DNA of 64,000 nucleotides, taken from positions 125,191,987 through 125,255,986 of the forward strand of contig NC_077231.1 in the NCBI RefSeq assembly GCF_027887165.1, read 5' to 3'. Shown here in pieces: positions 54,990-64,000 of this stretch (positions are counted from its first letter, which is position 1; each line of letters opens with the position of its first letter). The notes beneath the pieces were generated by a model. That model was not told the DNA's origin. It searched no databases and saw only the letters and a program-made list of their open reading frames with translations. This DNA comes from Monodelphis domestica. Lineage: Eukaryota; Chordata; Mammalia; Didelphimorphia; Didelphidae. A program made the translations under genes and the position numbers.

Positions 54990-56880
54990 GATTAGGGTGG
55001 AATAATTTTAGAATTCACAAGAGAAAGTCCAAAATGAAAACTCCCAGGAACATTATAACCAAAAACTAGACTTTCTATGTCAAAGGAAAATTATTGCAAA
55101 TGGCCAGAAAGAAAGAATTCAAACACTGAGGAGCCACAAACAAAATCACACATAATTTAGCAGCCACCATGATAAAATAAAGGAGAGCTTAGAACATTAT
55201 ATTCTAGAATGCAAAAGATATAGGTTTAAGATCAAGAATAATTTATCCAGCAAAACTAGGCATAATTCTATGGGGAAAATTATTTTTAATAAAATTAGGG
55301 ATTTTTAAGCATTCTTGATGAAAAGACCGAAGATATAGAAACTTTGAATAGTAAACACAGGTGTCAAGAAAAACACAAAAAGGCTATTACAAATAACAAT
55401 CATTAAGGGACTAAACAACTAATCAATTTACATACTAATTTGGGAATATAATATATGCATTCCTTCAGAACCCTATTATCATTAGGGATCATAGAAGAAG
55501 TCTAATTATAGAGAAGACCTGAACATGGTTCTGTTGTGTCTTGATGACCTTAAAAGAAGAATAGACAAGGAGGGGAAAAGGAATACACTTTGGGGGGGTC
55601 AGAGGAAAGGAAGGTAAAGGAAAATTATCTCACATAATTGAGTTCTGCAAATAGAAATTTATACAGAAAAAAGAGGAAGGGGGTGAGGAGAGTCAGTGAC
55701 ACAAATCTTATTCTTACTTGAACTGGTTATAGGGTTGGGTACATTCTTGGGATTTTGCTTTATTAAATCTTGCTGTCTCATGAGATTAGCTTCTATTTGT
55801 CCAATTCTAGTCTTTAAAGACTGATTTTCAGGTATAATCTTTGATTTTCCTTTTCGGTTTGGTCTGTCCTGCTTTTCATGGCTTCCAGCAAGTCAATTTT
55901 GGTCTCCAATTTGCTTATCACTTCATTTGATTTCTGTGCCTCTTTTTCCATATGGGCAATTTTGTCTTTTAAGCTGTTATTTTCTTTTTGTATTACTTTC
56001 ATTTCTTTTCCCCACTTTTCTTTGCATTTTTCTTCTATCTGTTTTACTTGGTTCTTGAACTACTTTCTGAGTTCCTCAGGAGCTTGTAACCAATTTCCAT
56101 TTTTTTTTTGAGAGTTTGAATGTGTATGCTTGTTTGTCACTTTCTGCTGTTTCTTCTGTATTTTGCTCTTTTTCTCCATGGAAATTATCCAGGGTCCAGA
56201 GGTTTTTTTTTTTCTTTCTGCTGCTTGTTTCTTTTGCCACTAGTGGATTAGGGTTCCTTCATGTTGATTGCTTTCTTAGCTTCTGTTTCACAGGGCTTTG
56301 CCTTGGTAGTATCTTCCCTCCCAGGTCAGAAGCCAAGTAGCCACTTTAAAGCATTTTGCCTTGAGGTTATCTTTTCAGCCCCTGCTGCCTTGGCTGTGTC
56401 TAGCCTTGTCTCTGCCCAGCCCTGAGCTCTACTGCCCAGGCTCCACGATCTTCAGCCTTGGGTCTCAAGTCTCACTACCAAGGCTTCACTGCCTTCAGGG
56501 ATAAGTTTGTAGTGCTTTCAGCCAGCCCTCAAGAATTTAGAGATTGTCCAGGCCCTTGCTCTGACTCTGGTGTGGTAGTGATCACCTTGCCCTTTGACAA
56601 GTGCTGTTTTGCCCCCTTATAGCATGGGAAACCCCAAACGCTGCCTACCTTTAAGGCAGAATTCTGTGGGAGAGCCCCTTTACTTGTCAGATTTTGATTT
56701 CTATCCTAATGAGACACTTTTTAATGGTCAGTTGGAAGGAGATTCAGAAGGCTCTTGCCACTAAGCTGCCATCTTAGCTCCACCTCTATAGGATTGGGTA
56801 CAGAAAAATATTTCTTTAAATGGGAAAACTGGAGAGAAGAGAGAAAATTACCAAGATCTGATAGCTATCAAATCCAATGA
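54990..56880 (+). repeat. HAL1/L1 3' region, split by a second L1 insertion
   Basis: The + strand carries L1/HAL1 text up to 55,743 ('aagatcaagaataatttatccagcaaaac', 'gagaagacctgaacatggttctg') and again after 56,787 ('attgggtacagaaaaatatttctttaaatggg'), matching one continuous element ('actcagttgggtacagaaatctatctta' by memory). The gap is filled by a reverse-strand L1 insertion. Confidence 0.55.
55728..56802 (-). mobile_element. 5'-end-only L1 copy (5' UTR and start of ORF1) with 16-bp TSD
   Basis: A 16-bp duplication with one mismatch (TATAGGGTTGGGTACA at 55,728-55,743; TATAGGATTGGGTACA at 56,787-56,802) flanks 1,043 bp. On the reverse strand the insert starts at a typical L1 5' end (GGTGGAGCTAAGATGGCAGC), has a GC-richer 5' UTR, then the ORF1p coiled-coil (MKVIQKENNSLKDKIAHMEK ... 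ISKLETKIDLLEAMKSRTDQ), and stops inside ORF1. AATAAA lies at 55,764-55,759, about 15 nt before the 3' boundary. ORF1 C-terminus, ORF2 and the normal 3' UTR are absent. Confidence 0.7.
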
Positions 56881-58670
56881 GTTTTTCTCAATCTTCATTC
56901 TGCTTGACTTCTCTATCACCTTTGGTACTGTTGATTATCTTCTCCTGGTTCTCCTTTTATCTATCTAACTGGTCCTTATCATCTCCTTTTCTGATCTTAT
57001 CCAGATCATGTCTTTTTACCATAAGCGTCTTTCAGGGCTCTATTCTAGATCCTCCTCTCCCTCTATACTGCTTCACTTGGTAATCTCATCAGCTCTCATA
57101 GACTTAATTACCATCTCTATGATGATGATTCTCAAATCTACTTGTTATCCCTCAACATTTTGTCCTCCAATCTTGCATATGTAACTTCCTATGAAATTGG
57201 TTATTGATTACTGATTGATTATTAAGAGTTTTTAGTTAATCACAGTAACTAAAACCTATGGATCAGATTTGAGTTTAATGAAGGCTTTATTAGTAGACTT
57301 TGTAAGAGCCTATGTTGCCTTGTCTTAAAGTTGCAAGCTGGTCCTGTCTTTTTTGGAAGATATGGAAGTTGGTGGATAAGTCAACCTGGTTAGTAGATGT
57401 CTTGCCCAACTCTAGGTTTCTCTGATATTGAGTGGTACCTATCATGAAATTTCCAGAGGGTGTTATTACTCAACTCTGTGTTTTTCTTGTTGCTATAGAC
57501 TCTGGAGACCACTCTTCCTAATCAATGTGATGTATAGACCTCTTTCTTACAGAATAATCACACATTAGTTTGCATCACAACATTTTAAGCCACCAAACTA
57601 TATAAAAAGCTGCTCTGATTGTAAGATGTATCTCTGGTCACTGAGGAGCATTGACCCTGATTATTAGCAACTTCTAAGCTTGTTAATAGATTAAACTTGG
57701 ATCTTTTTCCCTCAGTTTATTTTCATCAAAGATTTTTATCACAACATGCCTTTCAGACATCATATACTGGATATCCGGTAGACATCTTAAACTAAAATGT
57801 TTACAAAACAGAACTCATTCTGTTTCCTCCTAAACTCTTGCTCATCCCTACATCCATCATTATTGTGAAGAACAACATGATTCCTCCAGTTCCATAGACT
57901 CACATGGTCAACTCACTCTCTCATATATACCCTAAATCCAATCAGATGCCAAGCTGTTGATTTCACCTTTGTAATATCTCTTGATTATGCCCCCCTTTCC
58001 TCTCTGACACTCTCATCACTCCAGTATAGGCCCTTATCATCTCATCTCTGGAGTATTACAATGGTCTGTTGTGGGTCCGCCTGCTTTAATCTAATGTTAT
58101 CTCAATGCAACTACTAAAGTATTTTTCCTAAATTGCAGTACTGACTCTGTCAACCCTTTCCCCCAACTCAATAAACTCTACTGACTCCCTATTGCTTCTA
58201 GTATAAAATATAAAATACACTATTTTGCATTCAAAGTCCTTTATCACCTACTCCCTTCCTACTTTTCTGATGTTCTTACACTTTACTTTTTGATCTTGGG
58301 ACAGTGACCTCCTAGCTATCTCCATCTCTTGGTTTCTGGTATTTTATCTGACTGTCCTGAATGCTTGGAACACTCTTCCTCCTCCATTCTTACTACTATC
58401 TTCCTTGACTTTCTTTAAATCCCAACTAAATTTCCACCTTTTACAAGCAGTCATTCCCAACTCCAGTTAATTCTAATGCCTTCCCTCTGTTAAAAATTCC
58501 CTTTTTATCCTATATATAACTTGCTTCATGTATATTTGTTTCTATGTTGTCTTCCCCATTAGATTGCTAAACTCTTTATGAACAAAGACTATCTCTGGTC
58601 TTTTTGTATCCCAGTGTTTAGCATAGTGCCTGGCATGTAATAGGTATTTATAAATGTTGATTGATTGATT
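56878..58670 (+). repeat. L2 ORF2 end and 3' UTR, split by an LTR-like insert
   Basis: L2 sequence order: reverse-transcriptase end ('gtctttcagggctctattctagatcctcctctccctctatactgc'), 'catctctatgatgatgattctcaaatctac', then after an interruption 'agacatcttaaactaaaatgtttacaaaacagaactcatt', 'ccaatcagatgccaagc', 'tgactccctattgcttctagtataaaatat', 'tgcttggaacactcttcct', and the L2 terminus 'tagcatagtgcctggcatgtaataggtatttataaatgttga'. Decayed. Confidence 0.7.
57180..57740 (+). repeat. LTR-like fossil inserted in L2
   Basis: About 560 bp of non-L2 sequence interrupting the L2 copy. It has a TATA-type motif (ACTATATAAAAAGC, about 57,597-57,610) and then a 3' part with 'ttaatagattaaacttgg'. Compatible with an old solo LTR. 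I see no clear target duplication; boundaries are set by where L2 similarity stops and resumes. Confidence 0.4.
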
Positions 58671-58699
58671 GAGAAGGAGAGGGAGGGCAGAATAAGGGA

Positions 58700-58925
58700 G
58701 GGATTATTCCACAGCAAACATACTCTAAGGATGTACAAAATTATTTAAAGCAATTAATTTTTGTGATGGCAAGGAATTGGAAACTGAGGGGTTACCTATC
58801 AATTGGGCAATGGTTGAATAAGTTATGGTACATAAATGTGTTGGAATTTTCCCCCCATCACCATCTCTCCTTTCCACTATTGTCCGCTATGTGCAAAGTG
58901 CTATGTAGTGTATTTTCATAAAAAT
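58700..58925 (+). repeat. L1 ORF2 C-terminal fragment
   Basis: Sense L1: 'ttgtgatggcaaggaattggaaactgagggg', 'tatcaattgggcaatggttgaataagttatggtac'. Confidence 0.65.
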
Positions 58926-58929
58926 CCAA

Positions 58930-60115
58930 GATTTAAAAATTTTGTTTGGAAAAAAAAATCAGGAAATGAAGCTTGCTAACTCCTTAAATCCAGAGAATGA
59001 ACTATTTGGAGAAAGATGCCTTCAGAAACTTACACTGCATTAAGAAGATCCAGAATGAACTTTTGGGTTCAATAGATTGAACCTAAGGGGGTTGAACATT
59101 TATTGTAAATGTACACTTTTATGCCAAAGGGGACTACCCCCTAATTGGCCTTTTGTCAATGCACCTAGCAAAATATTGGTTTTGCTTTCTCTCTCATCTA
59201 ATTCCCTCTTATCTCTAACTATTGTAGAAGGTGAAATATTATATACATCTGTAGTTAGAAATTACTAGGGGTACAAGATGATTATGTTAAATGACCAATG
59301 GGGAGACTAGTCTCCTAATGATCATCAGGGGAGATTGTGAAGATTAAAATGAACTCTCCCCTGATTATGAAGATTAAACTGTAACCCCTGTCTATTTCTA
59401 GATTTAATCACCAAAAGTGTAAACACCCTACTTAAAAGTTGTGTAGGAAGATCTGCCCATTTTTAGATTTAATCACTAAAGGTGTAAATAACCCATTCAC
59501 ATTTGAGTGGGGGAGGTCTGTGTCCCACCTGTGCCATAGTGGATGATGAATCAGAATCAATTGACTGCCTCCTGGGCAGTCCTAAAGCAGGGCTTCAACT
59601 GTCATTGGTACATGTAGAATTAGGGGAAGGCACAGGAAGTGATGTAAGGGAAAGTGTCTTTAAAAGGGAGTGACAACTTCCTGAGTGGGTTCTTCTGACA
59701 CTTCTTCATTCTTTGGAATGGAGACTGAAGGAGAAATCTGCTGACTGGACCTGAGACCCTGTTCCTGATGAGACGGTTGGACTGACATGTGGTGAATGAA
59801 AGAGTTGCCTCCTTTCCTCGATATTTTCAGAAGAGACTAGCCTCTTGAGAGAGTTTTTCCCCAGGTCCTTGGCCAGTTAAAAACCAACTCTTTCTGCCCA
59901 GATTGGGCTAGGGGCCAGAAGTAAATTACTTAGTGCTTAGGGTAGATATCTTACCCTATTCTCTCTCTGATTTTTCTTACTTCATTTTTTCTACAGTTTG
60001 TAAATAAATTTTAAATAGATCTCTTTAGAATTAATATAAATTCCTGGTGACCACATTCTTAAATAATCCAGTCCTACCTTCATGTAAATAAACCCCTTTC
60101 TCCACCTTACAGTTG
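58930..60115 (+). repeat. Endogenous-retrovirus-derived fossil, LTR-like
   Basis: About 1.2 kb ending in an LTR-like stretch with an internal tandem duplication of about 66 bp (59,389-59,454 and 59,455-59,520, each with TAGATTTAATCAC and 'gtgtaaa'), later AATAAATTTTAAA and AATAAACCCC signals. The text resembles a common marsupial endogenous retrovirus LTR by memory. No gag, pol or env frame is visible; likely a broken partial copy. Family and exact ends uncertain. Confidence 0.5.
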
Positions 60116-60619
60116 GCAGGTCCCAGGCTTAACTCTTTCCCTAGGTTAAAGCACTGAGCTCTTTGAGGCCATCAAGAATGCTTATATCAGCTTATTGCAA
60201 ACCTTGAGGATTCTCAGGGCTTGAGGACTGGTCACTGTCTTCTCATGTAGAGCTTTACATTTTTGCCAGCTCTCATTCCCACATAACCACAAGCACTTAA
60301 CCAATTTGAAACCTCTTCACTATGATCTTCTGGTTCCATGTACAAGTGTACTTGACTGTCCTGACAATTCTTGTAAAGGGTACAGGTTATTGAAGCCATC
60401 ATAAGCAACTTGACTACTTGGTTCTCTGGCTGGGTCCCCTCCCTATTTCTCTAGGCCCCTGGATGGTCTGGATGAAAGTACCCATTCTAGTTTCTCTATT
60501 TCTTTTTTTAACTGAAAATTTAAATCAATAAAAATCTGCTGTTTCTTCCTCACCCCAGGTGAGAAAGGAACAAAATCCCTGATATAAACAGGCATAGTCA
60601 AGCAAAATAAAATTTCAGC

Positions 60620-61140
60620 ATTGGCCATTTAAAAAATAACAACAAACTTTCACACAAATGTGCTGGAACAGTTGGAACCTGGTCCTGATAAAAAAAAATC
60701 CCAGTTTGGGAAGTTAAGCTAGAAATACATATAAATAAAAAGAAATTTTATGGATCCTGAAATGTTCAGGACACAGAACTCCACAGCAATAAAGGGCAGA
60801 GTATGGTGTAGCCACAAGGTCCATCAGAATTCCTGGAAGAAATAAAACAAAAGATAAAAATAATATTATAAATGAAATAGGAGATCTGAAGGAAAGAATT
60901 AGAAAGAGTGAAAAAAACCCAGCTTAGTCTGGGTGGAGGGGGGAGGGTGCAGTATAAAATCTTGCTCAAACAATAAACTCCTTGAAATTTTGAATGGACC
61001 AAGTAGAAATCCATCACTCTGACACAATAAGAATTGGAAGAACAAAATCAGAGGTATAAAGTAATGAGAAGAAAATGTAAGGTTAAAGACACCTGATTGT
61101 ATAGAAAAGGCCAAAAGTAGTGTAGCTGGTGCGAAATGGG
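60620..61140 (+). repeat. HAL1/L1 ORF1-region fragment
   Basis: Sense-strand text with decayed ORF1-like content ('gaaataaaacaaaagataaaaataatattataaatgaaataggagatctgaaggaaag'). Confidence 0.45.
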
Positions 61141-61289
61141 AAGATGTCTATACTGGGACATCTTAAAGGACTCTTATTTTACACCCACACATAAGTTTTT
61201 ATATATACCCACATAGACCCATATGTGTGTGTGTGTGCATTTGTGTGTGAGTGTAAGCTATCAATATATCTTAGGTAACAAATCTTAAT

Positions 61290-61960
61290 ATGAAAAATTT
61301 GATGTGATTTTTTTTCTTATTAGACAACTTTTCTTATTCCAGATGATTTTGTTCATGTAAAGTCTTTCAATTTAATTTAATAAAATTTATCTATTTTTTC
61401 TTTTATAATTGCCTTTCTTTTTTTTTTTGATAACAATACATTCTCCTACTATGAAAGGGACACTTAAGTCCTGATGAATGCAAATAAAAAATCAGAAGTG
61501 GTCACATTATTTGAATTCCTACTATTCAAAATTATAATAATATGTAAATATAGGCATTGGTTCTCAGCCCATTAGAAATATGCAGTGTGAATTTGAATAA
61601 TATGATCACTTCATGGGATTCATTGTTCATACCAATTGGTATGTAATCATATATGATCTACTTCTCTATAAAATTTTCATGATATCATCTTTAATATTAA
61701 GGTTATATATCCATTTTAAATTTATGGTGGAATATTTTGTAAGATGCGGTTCTAAATTTAATTTCTGCCAGATTACTTTCTATTTTTCAAGAGTTCTTAA
61801 CAAATGGGAAGTTATTGCCCAAGAAATTTATGTTTTGGGCTTTATTAAAAACTTTTATTGAATGCCATCATTTCTAATTCTTCTTTTGTCTAGTCTGTTC
61901 CATTGATTTACTTCTCTTTTTTATCAATAAAGAAATTAAGAAAGAGGTCCTGAATAAGGC
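61290..61960 (-). repeat. L1 ORF2 3' fragment, old
   Basis: Antisense L1 ORF2-type text: 'tttttattgaatgccatcatttc', 'tctgttccattgatttacttctcttttttatca'. Heavily decayed. Confidence 0.45.
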
Positions 61961-62225
61961 ACTTTTTCCAAAAGGAGTTTCCTATAATGTCTTTGAGAAG
62001 GCAAGTCAGATTTAGAGGTTATAGTTAGACATTCTTAGGCTCATCTATTCTGCATTGCTTTGTGGCTTTTAGATATCTTCACTGAAGACTCGAATCTAAA
62101 CCAGAGAAAGCTCTAAAAATGTAAACTAATTATAGGTAGTACAGGTCTAAGTTAATATTCTATACACCAATGGTTATTGAGTATAGGACATTTAATCTAG
62201 GTAACAGATATCAAAATTAAAAGCA
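61961..62225. other. Unassigned
   Basis: Nothing recognised. Confidence 0.4.
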
Positions 62226-62229
62226 GTAA

Positions 62230-62640
62230 TGCCACAGGCAAAGTCCAGCCTCACTTGCGACTCCAGGGGTTCCCGACAGGTGGCGAATGATCAGTCAAGA
62301 AAATAGCTAACGGAAGATAGCTGTATCTTTATGGCCATGGGAATGCTTTGCATCTGATAACTGCTCCACCATCCCCAGGCTTGATGTTTATTTTTATGCC
62401 CATTTTCTTGGCACACAGATACATTACCTAACACATGTCTAAATGGAGATAATTGGAAAAGCGATACATTAACTTTTAACAAATCACTTGATTAACATTC
62501 TATATTCTTGTATTATGATTACAGATTCTTGACAGAATAAAGGTTTCACTCAAGATGAATGATTTTGTCTCAGGTGGCTTAATTTTCTCATTACCCTGTG
62601 AGGAGTTTTGAGCTTACAAACAATCAAGGAAATTTACTTA
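62230..62640 (-). repeat. LTR-like fossil (possible solo LTR)
   Basis: On the reverse strand: TATA-like CATAAAAATAAAC (about 62,400-62,388), then a GC-richer R/U5-like part with 'cctgtcgggaacccctggagtcgcaag' and a possible terminal CA near 62,230. Shape fits an LTR; family and 5' end uncertain, no retroviral genes beside it. Confidence 0.35.
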
Positions 62641-63510
62641 TTAGAAGTAATCAACCAGAAATTCTTAAAGATAATTCAACAATCATATCATTGAGGTTGA
62701 AAGGTACTAGGAACACAATTCAGATTTAATATTAGACTGGTCATTTTGTAGGGTTTACTAGGGAGTTTCTGAGTTACTGGTTTGTGAAATCGAGCCACTG
62801 AGGCATATTGAAACTTAGTGTGCCTGTAGTGTACCTATACGTATTGTATGGGCCTTTATGATTCATTTGTGTGCTGGCTTCATGAGAATAAGTTTCTGTG
62901 AGTGGGAAAGTTCTGGTCTTGGCCAGTAGCTGTGGTTTTACTGGAAATTATGTACCTAAGTAAAAGTTAACCCATGATAGTCTTTTGGGATTGGGTTTGA
63001 GGGTTTGATCTTTTGGTGATGCTTTGGGGAATTAGGGTGCAGGCATTTTGCTCTTGCATTAGTCTCTTGAGACTAGGGAGAATGATAATCATGTCAATTT
63101 CATAGGTAATGGACATTGATGAGAGGGATCATGCAAGGGGGACTGAGTGGGCAATCAGATCTTGCCAAGGGCCACTCTGTGGCCTCCTTAGCTACCATGC
63201 ATCACTTTGCCAAGGCACCATGGCCTGATGGTTCCCAGCACAGTAATATAGTTGAATACCAAGAAGAGAAAAAGACCTGTGCTTGCCCATGCTTCCCCTA
63301 CTTATACCTCTGACTGGAAGCCCAGAAGGCATCCCCCACAAGGGACTTTGGCTCTGGGTTTATATGTCCTGGATTTGAACTGAAGATCCCTGATACTGAA
63401 TCAAGCAGTCATGCTTCTCTCTACTTGTCTGGCTCCTTGACCTTATCTCAGAGTAACTTCAAGAAAATCTTTAAAACAATTGCCTCTGCTGCATTGCGGT
63501 ACAATTGGAC
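62641..63510. other. Unassigned intergenic DNA
   Basis: Relatively GC-rich patch at 63,100-63,440 without a recognisable exon, repeat or CpG island. Confidence 0.4.
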
Positions 63511-63519
63511 ATCTTGTGC

Positions 63520-63960
63520 TGCCAGACCTCCTTCCTTCTCTCTCTTTTTTTATTATTTCCTTTGATATTCTTGACCTTTTGTTCTTCCATATTCTTTGTT
63601 ATTTTTTTTTCTAATTCTTAAAAGTAAGCCTCAGAATTGTCTTGGATCTTTGTGTTGCTGAGAATAGCTGTGATTCACAGTTGATCATCTTACAATATTG
63701 CTGTTACTGTGTATAATGGTCTCCTGGTTCTGACCACTTCACTTTGTATCAGTTCATATAAATCTTTCTAGGTTTTTTTCTGAAAGCATCACAATAGCAT
63801 AATAATATTCTATCACATTCATATTTCACAACTTGTTCAGCTATTCCCCAATTGATGGACATCCATTTAGTTTCCAATTCATTGCTACCACAAAAAAGCT
63901 GCTATAAATAATTTTGTACATAGGTACTAGACAAAGATTGTCCATTTATCTATAGATCTA
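63520..63960 (-). repeat. L1 3' region, old
   Basis: Antisense L1: 'ctgtgtataatggtctcctggttctgaccacttcactttgtatcagttcat', 'cttgttcagctattccccaattgatggacatcc', 'cattgctaccacaaaaaagctgctataaata'. Confidence 0.7.
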
Positions 63961-64000
63961 ATGGCTAAACTATCCCATGCTCCATTAATTTGCTTATGGT

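Overview
This is a vertebrate, almost certainly marsupial, nuclear DNA window. It holds two host genes in convergent order, the forkhead transcription factor FOXJ2 on the + strand and the complement C3a receptor C3AR1 on the - strand, in a dense field of retrotransposon copies. The marsupial call rests on two things. The proteins are close to, but clearly diverged from, the placental ones as I remember them. The commonest repeat is a tRNA-headed SINE ending in a conserved 3' block (ACCCTTACCTTCTGTCTTAG on the reverse strand), together with a second SINE whose 3' end resembles the tail of RTE/BovB LINEs; both look like marsupial MON1/MAR1-type CORE-SINEs. All family names are from memory, not from a database search. 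FOXJ2 next to C3AR1 is also the human chromosome 12p13 order.

Layout. 1-6,100: upstream intergenic DNA with old L2, SINE and LTR-like fragments, a palindromic MITE (551-695), and a compact promoter-like cluster of CCAAT boxes, a CRE half-site and a GC box (about 4,000-4,330). 6,480-7,320: a CpG island that is the probable FOXJ2 promoter, with a likely 5' UTR exon ending at a strong donor (7,713/7,714). 7,714-16,519: intron 1, with a 220-bp CCTT tract and a GC-rich stretch carrying two MEF2-type sites. 16,520-36,106: ten coding exons of FOXJ2 that splice in frame to a 561-residue protein; the 10-kb intron 2 cuts the forkhead domain just before the recognition helix and is mostly L1 and SINE. 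36,107 to about 38,565: the 3' UTR. About 43,350-45,289: the C3AR1 coding exon (488 residues, complete) and its short 3' UTR. 45,290-64,000: no coding exon recognised; L2, L1/HAL1 and SINE copies, simple repeats and three or four LTR-like fossils. The C3AR1 5' exon was not found, and NECAP1, the next human neighbour, is not in view.

The two genes do not form a pathway: FOXJ2 acts in the nucleus and C3AR1 at the cell surface of myeloid cells. They are tail to tail, so they share only the 3' intergenic space. No undescribed biological system is evident. The most informative structures are retrotransposition scars: one site in FOXJ2 intron 3 hit twice, with an apparent L1 3' transduction (27,331-28,004), and a 5'-end-only L1 copy bounded by a 16-bp duplication with an internal AATAAA near its 3' edge (55,728-56,802).
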